From Ruegeria haliotis (GTDB taxonomy: Bacteria > Pseudomonadota > Alphaproteobacteria > Rhodobacterales > Rhodobacteraceae), in the NCBI RefSeq assembly GCF_013377785.1, contig NZ_JABXWT010000006.1, positions 62,001 through 126,000 on the forward strand: a stretch of DNA of 64,000 nucleotides. The letters run 5' to 3'. Below the pieces are notes generated by a model. The model saw nothing but the letters and a program-made list of their open reading frames with translations, did no database searches and was not told the origin of the DNA. Position numbers and translations under genes: made by a program. Positions 1-9,743 of this stretch are shown in pieces. Position 1 is the first letter of the stretch. Every line of letters begins with the position of its first letter.

Positions 1-21
1 CCGCCAATCAATCGTTGGCGG
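1..21. terminator. Hairpin at the left edge
   Basis: Bases 1-7 (CCGCCAA) pair perfectly with 15-21 (TTGGCGG) around a 7-base loop. A T-rich tract (GGGGTTTTCTT) follows on the plus strand. This would suit a terminator for a gene entering from the left, and could also stop the leftward LysR gene whose stop codon lies inside the hairpin at 8-10. What precedes base 1 is not visible. Confidence 0.4.
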
Positions 22-892
22 GGTTTTCTTCCAAGGTACGCTGCGCAAAATCTGTGAAGGCGCGGATGATCTTCACTTCGCGCCTCTGCGACAGCGATAT
101 GATGCTCTCGCCCATCTGCAGGTTGATGCCTTTAAGCTTGATTTGCCGGAGACGGTCATCATGGCCATATTCCGCCTGCGAGACAAAACCGATACCTGCG
201 CCGGAGGCCACAAGTTCCCTTATCGCCTCGCGCCCTTCCGCTACAATCGCTGGTTTCAGCGTGATCCCGTGTTTTTTGGCCTCATCTTCCAGTTTCTGGC
301 GCGTTTTCGACCCTGTTTCGCGGAATATAAGCGGTAGATTTGACAACTCTTCTAGCGACAGCGTCGGTTTCGATGCCAAAAGAACACCCTGTGCGGCAAA
401 GGCCACGATCTCAGTAGAACCAAGACTCAAGACATCCATATCCTTGCCCGGAGAAAGGCTGCCTACTACGCCAATTTCCGCGTTATACGCCCTGAGCTCT
501 TCCAGAATCTCCTCGCTATTCCCCGAGCGCACGGTGATCGTGACATTTGGGTTTTTTTTCTGAAAGGGACCCAGAAAGGCCGTCATGTGGTGCGCGGAGT
601 CGGCGATGATGCGTAACTCTCCATCGACCACAGCCTTGGTCTCAGAGAGGTAGTCCTCGATCTGACCTTCGATCTCAAAATATTGCTTGGTATATCGGTA
701 AAGCTGCTCACCGTCGGGGGTCAAGGTCACACGTTTGCGCTCGCGCTGGAACAACAACAAATCGTGATCCTGTTCCAGTTTTCGCACCTGCTCCGAAATT
801 GCAGGCTGCGTCAGAAAAAGAGCCTCTGCAGCACGCGAAAATCCCCCATGCTTGGCTACATAGTGAAAGGCTTTGAGCTGGCTGTGTCGCAT
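8..892 (-). CDS. LysR-family transcriptional regulator of the phosphonate operon
   Basis: A 294-residue protein with the standard LysR layout: an N-terminal winged helix-turn-helix (about residues 4-62, with the motif FSRAAEALFLTQPAISEQV) and a C-terminal periplasmic-binding-protein-like co-inducer domain. The length is normal for the family. It is divergent from phnW with 119 bases between the two start codons, the usual place for a LysR protein that activates its neighbour and represses itself. The AT-rich gap around 925-960 (ATAATTAGATTGATAT) could hold the operator. The inducer is probably aminoethylphosphonate or phosphonoacetaldehyde; that is inferred only from position. Confidence 0.9.
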   Translation of the reverse strand: MRHSQLKAFHYVAKHGGFSRAAEALFLTQPAISEQVRKLEQDHDLLLFQRERKRVTLTPDGEQLYRYTKQYFEIEGQIEDYLSETKAVVDGELRIIADSAHHMTAFLGPFQKKNPNVTITVRSGNSEEILEELRAYNAEIGVVGSLSPGKDMDVLSLGSTEIVAFAAQGVLLASKPTLSLEELSNLPLIFRETGSKTRQKLEDEAKKHGITLKPAIVAEGREAIRELVASGAGIGFVSQAEYGHDDRLRQIKLKGINLQMGESIISLSQRREVKIIRAFTDFAQRTLEENPAND

Positions 893-1011
893 GGCGCTCC
901 TCCGAAGTCAGATCATAGGCTGTGCTTATAATTAGATTGATATTTGCAATTTCACATATAGCAACATTTGCTGCAATTGTGTTCTTGAAAATACTTTTCT
1001 GGAGCCTGGTT

Positions 1012-2199
1012 ATGACGCCTTCCAATCCCAAAATCGAACAACCGCGCCTCGGTGAACCTTACCTTCTGACGCCCGGTCCTTTGACGACATCCTATGCCGT
1101 AAAAGAGGCCATGTTAAAGGATTGGGGCAGTTGGGATGACGATTTTCGCGCCATGACGCAAGAGGTGCGATCCAGCCTGCTGGCTTTGCTTGGCGAGGGA
1201 GCTGATGATTTCGACTGTGTCCCGATGCAGGGCAGTGGTTCGTTTTCGGTCGAAGCGATGCTTGCATCATTCATTCCGCGCGATGGCAGGGCGCTGGTAT
1301 TAGCAAATGGTGCCTATGGGCAACGCTCCGCAAAGACCCTGGAATACCTGGATCGCGCGCATGTAGTTCTGGACAAGGGCGATTACCTGCCGCCGCGCGG
1401 CGACGAAGTTGCCCGCATTCTTGCCGATGACCCCGACATCACGCATGTGGTTGCGATTCACTGTGAAACCAGTTCGGGCATTCTGAACCCCGTCGAAGAG
1501 ATTTCCGAGGTCACCTATGCCGCCGGGCGCAAGCTATTAGTCGACTCGATGTCGGCCTTCGGCGCCGTCGAGCTGAAACCGAGCGAGATCCGGTACGAGG
1601 CCATGGTATCCTCGGCCAATAAATGCATCGAGGGCGTGCCCGGTTTCGGTTTTATCGTCGCCCGAAAATCCGAGCTTGGGGCCGCGGAGGGCAACAGCCA
1701 TTCGCTGAGCCTGGACGTGCACGCGCAATGGGCGCATATGAACAAGACCGGTCAATGGCGGTTCACCCCTCCCACCCATGTGGTGGCGGCATTCATCGAG
1801 GCACTCAGGGCGCATTCCGCCGAAGGAGGTGTTCCGGGCCGCGGCGGTAGGTACACCCGCAACCGTGATGTCATGGTTGAGGGAATGCGCGAGCTGGGCT
1901 TTGAGACATTGCTGGACAATCGCTGGCTCAGTCCAATTATTGTCACCTTTTTCTGCCCGGCGGACGAAAATTTCGTGTTCGACCAGTTCTATGCCCTGAT
2001 GAAGTCCAAGGGTTTCATCATCTACCCGGGCAAGCTGACGGTGGTCGACAGTTTCCGTGTCGGATGTATCGGCCAAATGGACGAGCACGTCATGCGCAAA
2101 GTTGTAAACGCAGCAAAAGAATCATTGGAGGAGATGGGTGTCACAAGCGCTGCACCCCCCCTCCGGGCATTGAAAGAACGCGCCAAACTGGCAGCTTAA
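1012..2199 (+). CDS. phnW: 2-aminoethylphosphonate--pyruvate transaminase
   Basis: PhnW moves the amino group of 2-aminoethylphosphonate to pyruvate, giving phosphonoacetaldehyde and alanine, in the cytoplasm. The 395-residue protein has the family's opening YLLTPGPLTTS, the DSMSAFGA segment that contacts PLP, and the Schiff-base lysine in SSANKCIEGVPG near residue 204. The reading frame is open upstream to 922, but the hydrophobic extra residues do not belong to the family. The ATG at 1012 has GGAG just upstream and gives the expected N-terminus. It is first gene of phnW-phnA-phnY-pbfA, and the neighbours support this call over serine-pyruvate aminotransferase. Confidence 0.93.
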   Translation: MTPSNPKIEQPRLGEPYLLTPGPLTTSYAVKEAMLKDWGSWDDDFRAMTQEVRSSLLALLGEGADDFDCVPMQGSGSFSVEAMLASFIPRDGRALVLANGAYGQRSAKTLEYLDRAHVVLDKGDYLPPRGDEVARILADDPDITHVVAIHCETSSGILNPVEEISEVTYAAGRKLLVDSMSAFGAVELKPSEIRYEAMVSSANKCIEGVPGFGFIVARKSELGAAEGNSHSLSLDVHAQWAHMNKTGQWRFTPPTHVVAAFIEALRAHSAEGGVPGRGGRYTRNRDVMVEGMRELGFETLLDNRWLSPIIVTFFCPADENFVFDQFYALMKSKGFIIYPGKLTVVDSFRVGCIGQMDEHVMRKVVNAAKESLEEMGVTSAAPPLRALKERAKLAA

Positions 2200-2219
2200 C
2201 TACCAAGGAACATAATAAG

Positions 2220-3464
2220 ATGACTATCCAAACTCCTGTTGAAGCAAACGAGCGCGTCTATCCGACGCCAAAAGTGCCCGCAATCGCCATCTGCCTGGAT
2301 GGGTGCGAGCCGGAATATCTGGAAGTTGCAATTGCAAAGGGTCTGATGCCCAACCTTAAGCGGATGCGAGAAGAAGGCACTGATCGGCTGGCACATTCCG
2401 TGATCCCGTCCTTCACCAATCCCAACAACCTGTCGATCGCAACCGGCCGGCCGCCCATCGTGCATGGTATCTGCGGTAATTATCTGATCGACCCCGACAG
2501 CGGTGAAGAGGTCATGATGAACGACGTGCGCTTCTTGCGCGCGCCGACCATTTTCTCGCAGTTCTACGATGCTGGCTTCCGCGTTGCCATGGTTACCGCC
2601 AAGGACAAGCTGCGCGCCTTGCTCGGTGCCGGGTTGAAATTTGACGAAGGACGCGCCGTTGCCTTTTCTTCGGAACGCTCGGGCGAGACGACTATGGCCG
2701 AGCACGGCATCGACAATGCAAGCAAATGGCTGGGCATGGACGTCCCTGAGGTCTATTCGGCCGAACTGTCCGAGTTTGTATTCGCCGCCGGCGTCAAGCT
2801 GCTGAAAGAGTTCAAACCCGACGTGATGTATCTGTCGACCACCGACTATATTCAGCACAAGTTCGCCCCCGAACAGCAGGGTGCACTTGATTTCTATGCC
2901 ATGTTTGACCGCTATCTGGGCGAGCTTGACGAGCTGGGTGCCGCCATCGTTGTGACCGCCGATCATGGCATGAAGCCGAAGCATCTGGCTGATGGGTCCC
3001 CCGCCGTTGTCTACGCACAGGATCTGATGGACGAATGGCTTGGTAAGGACGCAGCGCGGGTCATCTTGCCGATTACCGACCCATACGTGGTGCATCACGG
3101 CGCGTTGGGCTCGTTCGCCACTGCCTATCTGCCCGAAGGTTCGGATCAGGACGATATCATCGCCAAACTCAGAGCGACCGAGGGGATTACCCATGTTCTG
3201 ACCAAGGCCGAAGCCATCGAGCAATTCGAACTGCCTGGCGACCGGATTGGCGACATCGTGATGGTCTCCGGCGAAAACATCTGCATCGGCACATCCGAGC
3301 ATCGTCATGATCTGGCGGCCCTGAAAGAGCCACTGCGCAGCCATGGCGGTTTGACCGAGCAAGAGGTGCCCTTCATCGTAAACCGCGTCATCGATTTGCC
3401 GAACCAGCCGGTGTTGCGCAACTTCGATGCCTTTTTCTATGCAACCACAGCAGCGGCACAGTAA
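2220..3464 (+). CDS. phnA: Phosphonoacetate hydrolase
   Basis: PhnA is a zinc enzyme of the alkaline-phosphatase superfamily that splits the C-P bond of phosphonoacetate into acetate and phosphate. The 414-residue protein shows the first metal aspartate in AICLDGCEPEY, the nucleophilic threonine in SFTNPNN (about residue 64) and the late metal-binding motif DHGMKPKHL. The frame is open back to 2064, inside phnW; the ATG at 2220 is chosen because AAGGA lies about 10 bases upstream and it is the first start after the phnW stop. The gap to phnY is only 3 bases, so the two are probably translated from one message. Confidence 0.93.
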   Translation: MTIQTPVEANERVYPTPKVPAIAICLDGCEPEYLEVAIAKGLMPNLKRMREEGTDRLAHSVIPSFTNPNNLSIATGRPPIVHGICGNYLIDPDSGEEVMMNDVRFLRAPTIFSQFYDAGFRVAMVTAKDKLRALLGAGLKFDEGRAVAFSSERSGETTMAEHGIDNASKWLGMDVPEVYSAELSEFVFAAGVKLLKEFKPDVMYLSTTDYIQHKFAPEQQGALDFYAMFDRYLGELDELGAAIVVTADHGMKPKHLADGSPAVVYAQDLMDEWLGKDAARVILPITDPYVVHHGALGSFATAYLPEGSDQDDIIAKLRATEGITHVLTKAEAIEQFELPGDRIGDIVMVSGENICIGTSEHRHDLAALKEPLRSHGGLTEQEVPFIVNRVIDLPNQPVLRNFDAFFYATTAAAQ

Positions 3465-3467
3465 ATC

Positions 3468-4931
3468 ATGAAAGATCAAACCATGTCGAATACCGAAATA
3501 CGAAACGAAGGGATGCGGATCGGAGGTGAAATTGTCTTTACCGACGAAACCGTTCCGGTGCTCTACCCCTATACCAACGAGGTAGTGGGTCATGTCCCGG
3601 CCGGAACTGCTGAACATGCACGCAAGGCCTTCGAGATTGCGGCGAACTACAAGCCGAAACTCACCCGGTATGAACGCAGCCAGATCCTGCAGCGCGCGGG
3701 TGAGCTGATCGGGGAAAAGCGTGATTACCTTGCCAAATGGCTGACGCTGGAACTGGGCATTTGCCATCAGCACGCAATCTATGAAACTAAACGCGCGCAG
3801 GATGTTTACCAGTTCGCCGCCGCCGAGGCGCTGAAGGATGATGGTGAGATTTTTTCTTGCGATCTGACCCATAACGGCAAGGCACGCAAAATTTTCACGA
3901 CGCGAGAGCCGGTGAAGGCGATTAGTGCGATTACCCCGTTCAACCACCCACTGAACATGGTCAGCCACAAAATTGCTCCATCTATTGCGACTAACAACTG
4001 CATGGTCTGCAAACCGACAGAACTCACTCCACTGACGGCGCTGACCTTAGCCGACATTCTTTATGAAGCGGGATTGCCGCCCGAGATGTTCCAGGTTGTC
4101 ACCGGCTGGCCTGGCGACATCGGCGATGAAATGATCACCAACGAGCATATTGACATCATCACCTTCACCGGCGGTGTGCCGGTCGGCAAGATGATTGCCG
4201 AAAAGGGAGTTTACAAACGCCAGGCGCTGGAACTCGGCGGCAACGACCCCCTAATTATTCTCAATGACCTCAGCGACTCTGATCTGGAGAAGGCGGCAAC
4301 AATTGCGGTTGCGGGCGCGACCGGCAACTCAGGTCAACGCTGTACGGCGGTCAAGCGTATTCTGGTGCAGGAAAGCGTGGCGGATAAATTTGTGCCGCTG
4401 GTGCTGGAGAAGGCACAGAAGATCAAGTTTGGCGATCCGCAGGATCCTGAAACCGAACTTGGCTGTGTGATCCACGACAAGGCGGCGGAAGTTTTTGAAA
4501 ACCGCGTCTATCAGGCCGAGAAGGAAGGTGCGGAAATCCTCTATCACCCTGGTCGTCAGGGCGCGCTGCTGCCACCCATCGTGATCGACAAAGTACCGCA
4601 TAGCAGCGAACTGGTAATGGAAGAAACCTTTGGCCCGATCGTCCCCATCGTGCGTGTTCCCGACAATGATGAAGAGGTGATGGCCATTTCGAACTCGACG
4701 GAATTTGGCCTGTCCTCGGGTGTGTGTACAAACGATCTGAATCGCGCAATTTCCTATATCAACGGGTTGGATGTGGGCACCTGCAACATTTGGGAACAAC
4801 CGGGTTACCGGATCGAAATGTCGCCCTTTGGCGGCATCAAGGACAGCGGCAACGGCGTTAAGGAAGGCGTCATCGAAGCGATGAAGTTCTTTACCAACGT
4901 CAAAACTTATTCACTGCCCTGGCCCGGCTGA
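3468..4931 (+). CDS. phnY: Phosphonoacetaldehyde dehydrogenase
   Basis: An NAD(P)-dependent aldehyde dehydrogenase of 487 residues, the size typical of the superfamily. The catalytic cysteine sits in [10 protein letters not shown] (about residue 292) and the general-base glutamate in ALELGGND (about residue 256). A cofactor-binding TFTGG segment lies before them. Between a transaminase that makes phosphonoacetaldehyde and a hydrolase that uses phosphonoacetate, the only sensible substrate is phosphonoacetaldehyde. Translation may begin at 3468 or at the second ATG, 3483 (MSNTEIRNE); the difference is five residues. Confidence 0.92.
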   Translation: MKDQTMSNTEIRNEGMRIGGEIVFTDETVPVLYPYTNEVVGHVPAGTAEHARKAFEIAANYKPKLTRYERSQILQRAGELIGEKRDYLAKWLTLELGICHQHAIYETKRAQDVYQFAAAEALKDDGEIFSCDLTHNGKARKIFTTREPVKAISAITPFNHPLNMVSHKIAPSIATNNCMVCKPTELTPLTALTLADILYEAGLPPEMFQVVTGWPGDIGDEMITNEHIDIITFTGGVPVGKMIAEKGVYKRQALELGGNDPLIILNDLSDSDLEKAATIAVAGATGNSGQRCTAVKRILVQESVADKFVPLVLEKAQKIKFGDPQDPETELGCVIHDKAAEVFENRVYQAEKEGAEILYHPGRQGALLPPIVIDKVPHSSELVMEETFGPIVPIVRVPDNDEEVMAISNSTEFGLSSGVCTNDLNRAISYINGLDVGTCNIWEQPGYRIEMSPFGGIKDSGNGVKEGVIEAMKFFTNVKTYSLPWPG

Positions 4932-4984
4932 CATTCCTGCCCTTCCCGTTAGCGGGCGGGGCTTCAAAATTCCTCCCCCTACTG

Positions 4985-5010
4985 GCGGACCTTTCAGGGT
5001 CCGCATCTTT
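4985..5010 (+). terminator. Hairpin between phnY and pbfA
   Basis: GCGGACC at 4985-4991 pairs perfectly with GGTCCGC at 4998-5004 over a 6-base loop, followed by ATCTTT. The T tract is short, so this is more likely a partial terminator or processing element that lowers pbfA expression relative to phnWAY than a full stop. It lies in the only sizeable gap (about 100 bases) of the operon. Confidence 0.45.
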
Positions 5011-5035
5011 TACGAAGCGACAGCGAGGACCGGAT

Positions 5036-6388
5036 ATGCCACAGATTGTCCATACCGAAGGGGAATCGAATACTTCGGAAGCCCGCAGTACTTGGCTGAA
5101 GAAGTCTATCGGACCCAAATCGTCGCCACTGCTAAAACGCGACGCGGATGTGTTTCTGCATCAATCCTTGTCCAGCCCCTGCGTCAGCACGATTGCCAAT
5201 GCAGAAGGGATCTGGATCGAGGATCTGGATGGCCGCCGCTATATGGATTTCCACGGAAATTCAGTCCATCACATCGGCTATGGCCATCCCCGGCTGGTGC
5301 AGGCGATCAAGGATCAACTGGACGACCTGCCCTTTGCTCCGCGCCGGTTCACCAATGACCCGGCTGTGGAACTGGCCGAAAAGCTGGTCGCCATCACCCC
5401 CGGCGATCTGGGCAAGGTGCTGTTCACAACCGGCGGTTCGGACGCCAACGAAGTGGCCTTGAAAATCGCCCGTGCCGCGACAGGCCGCTTCAAGACGCTC
5501 AGTTTTTGGGACGCCTTCCATGGTGCAGGTTTTGGCGCGGCGAGTATTGGCGGCGAGGCCACGTTCCGCAGCCATATCGCCGGTCCGCTTTTGCCGGGTA
5601 CTGAACATGTGGCTCCGTTCCACCCCACCCGTTGCCCCTATGGGCACACAACGCTCGAAGCTAGCGCCGAAGCCTGCGCAAACATGATCGACTATGTTCT
5701 CGAACGAGAAGGCGACATCTGTGCCGTGGTGGCCGAGGCGATGCGTGCTGTGCCCATCGTGCCGCCGCCAGGTTTCTGGAATCGGGTGCGCGATATCTGC
5801 GACCGCCATGGAGCGTTGCTGATCCTGGACGAGATTCCGACCGGGCTGGGCAAGACTGGGCAAATGTTCTCGTTCCAGCATGACGAGATTGTTCCTGATA
5901 TTGTCACCATCGGCAAATCACTGGGCGGAGGTATCCTCCCCATCGCCGCCTGTATCGCCCGCAAGAATCTGGATGTTTGCGGCGATTTTGCTATCGGACA
6001 TTACACGCACGAAAAGAACCCCGTTACCGCTCGCGCTGCATTGACGACGCTGCAGATTATCGAGGATGAGGGATTGGTCGAGCGTGCGTCAAAATTGGGC
6101 GAACACGCGATGAGCCGCCTAATGGATGCGCTCCAGAATGTTCCGATCATCGGCGACATCCGCGGTCGTGGCCTTATGTTCGGGATCGAGATTGTCGAGG
6201 ACCGCGTCACCAAGACACCGGGGAATGGCCGCGCGGAACGGATTTATTATGCCTGTCTCGAAGCGGGGCTGAGCTACAAGATCAGTCAGGGATGCGTGTT
6301 GACCCTGTCGCCACCGCTTACAATTTCCCAAGTGGAGTTGGACCGGGCCATCGACATCGTTGTTGCTGCAATCGAGGACGAAATTTGA
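5036..6388 (+). CDS. pbfA: (R)-1-hydroxy-2-aminoethylphosphonate ammonia-lyase (class III aminotransferase fold)
   Basis: A 450-residue PLP enzyme of the class III aminotransferase fold, with the GGSDANEVALKIAR phosphate-binding segment, the cofactor aspartate in LLILDEIPTGLGKTG and the Schiff-base lysine in TIGKSLGGG (residue 294). PbfA-type members of this fold eliminate ammonia from (R)-1-hydroxy-2-aminoethylphosphonate to give phosphonoacetaldehyde, feeding the PhnY/PhnA branch. The assignment rests on the fold plus its place after phnWAY. A second, differently specific aminoethylphosphonate transaminase is the main alternative. Confidence 0.8.
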   Translation: MPQIVHTEGESNTSEARSTWLKKSIGPKSSPLLKRDADVFLHQSLSSPCVSTIANAEGIWIEDLDGRRYMDFHGNSVHHIGYGHPRLVQAIKDQLDDLPFAPRRFTNDPAVELAEKLVAITPGDLGKVLFTTGGSDANEVALKIARAATGRFKTLSFWDAFHGAGFGAASIGGEATFRSHIAGPLLPGTEHVAPFHPTRCPYGHTTLEASAEACANMIDYVLEREGDICAVVAEAMRAVPIVPPPGFWNRVRDICDRHGALLILDEIPTGLGKTGQMFSFQHDEIVPDIVTIGKSLGGGILPIAACIARKNLDVCGDFAIGHYTHEKNPVTARAALTTLQIIEDEGLVERASKLGEHAMSRLMDALQNVPIIGDIRGRGLMFGIEIVEDRVTKTPGNGRAERIYYACLEAGLSYKISQGCVLTLSPPLTISQVELDRAIDIVVAAIEDEI

Positions 6389-6530
6389 CCCGCCGAGCCG
6401 CATCCGCCGCGCAATGTCGGACAATGCGGAAATGCGCCGCCCTCACGGATCGGTGCCTTACTGAAAGGAGTGTTGCAAAATCGACTGGAAAACACGGTGA
6501 ACTGAGCCAAGTTTGAAATTGGAGTGAAGT

Positions 6531-8195
6531 ATGGCAATTGTCACCTTCCTGATCAGTCTGGCCGGAGCAACCATGCTGCTGCTGTACGCGGTCCGCATGG
6601 TGCGTACCGGGATAGAACGCAGCTACGGCGCGTCGTTCCAGCGGGTGATGACGCAGCAGCGCAGTTACTTGCATTCTTCGCTGGTGGGCGTGATGATGGC
6701 GATTGTGTTGCAAAGCTCGGCTGCGGTGGCACTGTTGACCTCGGGTTTTGCCGCCAGCGGGATACTGAATTTTTCGGTCGGTCTGGCGATTGTGCTGGGC
6801 GGCGATCTGGGCTCCGCGTTGATCATTCAGATCCTGTCCTTCCGGCTGGACTGGCTTGTGCCGCTGCTACTGGCAATTGGCGGCTATCTGTTCGTAAAAA
6901 CCGAAGCCAAGAAAGCACGCCAGCTTGGGCGCATCCTGATGGGCGTGGCCTTTATCCTGATCTCGCTCAGGTTCCTACGCGAGGCGATGGACCCCATCCG
7001 CGACAGCGCATTTCTGCCCGCCGTAGCCGACTATCTGGCCCGCGACTATATAACCGCCTTCCTTGTCGGCGGTGCGCTGGCCTTTGTCATGCATTCTTCG
7101 GTCGCGGCCATCCTTATGTGCGTGACGCTTGTGCAGATTGGCGCAATCCCGTTTGCCGCCGGTATGTCATTGGTCTTTGGCGCGAATTTCGGCTCGGCCT
7201 TCATTCCGGTCTGGCTGACGCGAGGGATGCCCGTTACTGCGCGGCGCATACCATACGCCAATCTGGCGCTGCGTGGCAGTTGGGCTTTGATGACCCTGTT
7301 TGCAGCAAACCTTGCTTTACGGACCGGGCTATTGGGCGACCCGCAAGGAGGCCAGATGCTGGTTAATGTGCATCTTGCGTTCAACCTGTCACTGCTGGTT
7401 CTGGCCCTTCCATTTTGCGGGCGGTTGCAGGGAATTTTCGAAGGACTACTGCCGGATCAGAAGAAAGAACAGAACTCGCAGCCTGCGCGACCAGTCAGCG
7501 CACTGGACTTGGAAAATGTTTCAAACCCCAGCCAGGCCCTACCAAGCCTCAAGCGTGAGCTGCTGCGGATGAGCGACCTTATTGAGACCATGTTCCGCCC
7601 TGCCTTGGAACTGTACCGCAGCGGCGACAAGGATCAGATTCGCGCGATTCAGGCCATTGATGAGGACGTTAACCGATGCCTGTCGGGCATACGCGCATTT
7701 GTTGCTGCTATACCCACAGAACGATATGAAAAGCAGGATGCAAAGACCGCACGTGACCTTATGGAGTTTGCGATCCGGCTTGAAACGGCGGGCGATGTGG
7801 TCGCCAAACGCCTGGCTGTGTTGGCAGGTGAAATGCGCGCAAAGGGATCAAGTTTCTCTCAGGAAGGTTGGTCGGAACTTGTTCAGATGCACGAAGGTAT
7901 TCTGGCTAACATGAAGCTGGCATCAAATGTGCTGATTTCAGACGACCTGGAAAGCGCGCGGCTTCTGAGTCTGGAAAAGACCGAAATCAAACGTGTGGAA
8001 CGGGACAGCCGCAAGCGGCACCTGCGCCGTTTGCAACACGGGACAACGGAAAGCTTCGAGACCAGCGATATTCATCTGGAAACATTGCGGGCATTCCGGG
8101 AATTCAACAGTCACATTGCATCCATTGCCTACCCCGTCCTGTACAGGAACGGTCAGTTGCTTGAGACACGGTTGGTCAACGAAATCGCTGACTAA
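6531..8195 (+). CDS. Na/Pi cotransporter family protein with PhoU-like C-terminal domain
   Basis: A 554-residue inner-membrane protein. The first 310 or so residues hold about eight hydrophobic helices and two copies of the family's inverted-repeat signature, LQSSAAVALL and MHSSVAAILM. The region from about 340 onward is hydrophilic and helical, with the look of a PhoU domain. Members such as NptA/YjbB move phosphate with sodium, and several act in export. The gene follows pbfA after 142 bases. Phosphate released by PhnA could be a toxic or regulatory load, so a role in phosphate balance during phosphonate use is likely; uptake of a phosphonate is possible but unsupported. Confidence 0.85.
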   Translation: MAIVTFLISLAGATMLLLYAVRMVRTGIERSYGASFQRVMTQQRSYLHSSLVGVMMAIVLQSSAAVALLTSGFAASGILNFSVGLAIVLGGDLGSALIIQILSFRLDWLVPLLLAIGGYLFVKTEAKKARQLGRILMGVAFILISLRFLREAMDPIRDSAFLPAVADYLARDYITAFLVGGALAFVMHSSVAAILMCVTLVQIGAIPFAAGMSLVFGANFGSAFIPVWLTRGMPVTARRIPYANLALRGSWALMTLFAANLALRTGLLGDPQGGQMLVNVHLAFNLSLLVLALPFCGRLQGIFEGLLPDQKKEQNSQPARPVSALDLENVSNPSQALPSLKRELLRMSDLIETMFRPALELYRSGDKDQIRAIQAIDEDVNRCLSGIRAFVAAIPTERYEKQDAKTARDLMEFAIRLETAGDVVAKRLAVLAGEMRAKGSSFSQEGWSELVQMHEGILANMKLASNVLISDDLESARLLSLEKTEIKRVERDSRKRHLRRLQHGTTESFETSDIHLETLRAFREFNSHIASIAYPVLYRNGQLLETRLVNEIAD

Positions 8196-8921
8196 CGAGC
8201 TGTCAAAAGAAGCACTTTTTAAGCACCAGAACAACGAAACGGTGTTACTATCGGGAAGGCGGTCTGACACAGGAGCCAGTCTCAATGAGAAAAATCAAAA
8301 CAGAAGACGCAAAAGAGGACGTAAGCGCAAGTAACTACGTTCGTACGCACCAGTTTGTTTTAGGATTGTTTGGCTTTCTTAAAAACCTTGGTCACAGGCG
8401 GTCCCAGTCAAATAAATTCTATACAGAAAAACCTCTCAATCGCACCGTTGAACCCAGTTCTTCTGACGCTTCTTCAAAACATCCAAAGCAAAGTAAGCCA
8501 ACTCTCAGCAATGAAGTTGGAACCGAAAGTCGAACGGCTGAAAGGGCCACAACATTTTATTTACCTTAGTAACGTTTTTGGCATTGCAGAATTGATGGCC
8601 AGGTATATTCAGGGCGATCTCGCTCACCGATGGCAACAGCGATAGGGTTTCCGACTGCGCCAAAGTCTTCCTTCCAGCAATCGTATTCGCAACAGCAGTC
8701 ATTTACTGGCTGCGATTCCTGATTCTAATCTCTTCAATAGATCCCTCCATTCAGTTTGTTTGCAGATCCTTGTTGGCACACCGAGGCCAGCGGGAGTGTC
8801 TTCACCTTCATAACTGACCCGCGAAAATTACATTTCAGCACAGTGCTCGTCTGTTGGCATGAGAATAGTGCGCGTGCTTTCTGTGAATGCATCCATCGAC
8901 AGGTCCCATAACGCGCCGGGC
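8196..8921. other. Region without a convincing gene
   Basis: Two overlapping frames are open here: 8285-8569, which has an AGGAG-like site 14 bases upstream of its ATG, and 8370-8645, which starts with TTG. Neither has a recognisable domain. The two together may be one decayed gene with a frameshift near 8370-8400, because the join reads as one amphipathic protein. The stretch 8646-8921 has nothing I can identify and ends at the left inverted repeat of an IS6 element. Confidence 0.3.
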
Positions 8922-9743
8922 GGTTTTGTCGCAAACTCGTACTCAGCGCAAAAATATCCTAACGACTAGACACGGTTATCCAGCGAGAGCCGCAAACTGC
9001 GCGAAGCCGTCGCCCTCCAGTTCAAATTGTTTCTTCCGGATCATTTGAGCAACTTCGATGCCATCGAGCGTCGCTGCCGCTGACGTGAAGGATTTGAATC
9101 CAAGCATCGGACGCGTTCGCCGTTTGATAAAGCGATGGTCTTGCTCAATTCGATTGTTCAGGTACTTGGATCTCACTGTGGTGATCTTGGTTGGGCAACC
9201 AAATCGCTTGAGGATTTTGTTTACTTCATTGATTCCGGCAGCATTTGCTCCGCTCTTGTCGATCACGATCCGCAATGGAATGCCGTTGTTGGCCAATGCC
9301 TTCGAAAAAAACTTCTTGGCCGCTGCAGTGTCCCGACGTTCAGATAGCATGAAATCAAGGGTTTTCCCGTCACGATCAATCGCACGATAGAGATACATCC
9401 ACTGGCCGCGCACTTTGAGATAGGTTTCATCCATGCGCCAGGAAGCGGCGCCGGACTTCTTTCGCTTATGCGCCTCGATCGCGACCAAGGGCGAGAATTT
9501 AACCACCCATCTGCTGAGCGTTGCATGATCAACAGTGACACCGCGCTCGGCCAGGATCTCCTCCAGATCTCGCAAGGACACCGAGTACCGCAGGTAGAAA
9601 TCGACTGCATGAAGAATGGCCTGCTTGGGAAAATGGCAACCTTTGAACGAGATCATGTCGGGCACCTGCTCCACAAATTTGCCCGTACATTATGTCGGTT
9701 GGGGGAACTCCAAGCAATCATGCAAAAAGTTTGCGACAAAGCC
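8922..9743 (-). mobile_element. IS6-family insertion sequence (copy 1, intact)
   Basis: The 822-bp element is bounded by inverted repeats: GGTTTTGTCGCAAACT at 8922-8937 and the complement of GGCTTTGTCGCAAACT ending at 9743, 15 of 16 bases alike. Size and end sequence fit IS6/IS26. No clear 8-bp target duplication is seen (CGCCGGGC on the left, GGGCTTTA on the right), which suggests a rearrangement after insertion. It cuts the diaminopropionate ammonia-lyase gene at 9744. Confidence 0.85.
8976..9656 (-). CDS. IS6-family transposase
   Basis: A DDE transposase of 226 residues from the ATG at 9656 (a GTG at 9674 would add six). Features read directly are the N-terminal helix-turn-helix (YSVSLRDLEEILAERGV), the first catalytic aspartate in SWRMDETYLKVRG, the second in IVIDKSGAN and the glutamate in NNRIEQDHRFIKRR. 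The length is normal and no stop interrupts it, so it is probably active. Confidence 0.92.
   Translation of the reverse strand: MISFKGCHFPKQAILHAVDFYLRYSVSLRDLEEILAERGVTVDHATLSRWVVKFSPLVAIEAHKRKKSGAASWRMDETYLKVRGQWMYLYRAIDRDGKTLDFMLSERRDTAAAKKFFSKALANNGIPLRIVIDKSGANAAGINEVNKILKRFGCPTKITTVRSKYLNNRIEQDHRFIKRRTRPMLGFKSFTSAAATLDGIEVAQMIRKKQFELEGDGFAQFAALAG

Noticed and set aside
2196-3968. A 590-codon open frame on the minus strand opposite phnA and phnY
   Set aside because: It is the mirror frame of two well-supported enzymes and shows no family likeness or ribosome site.
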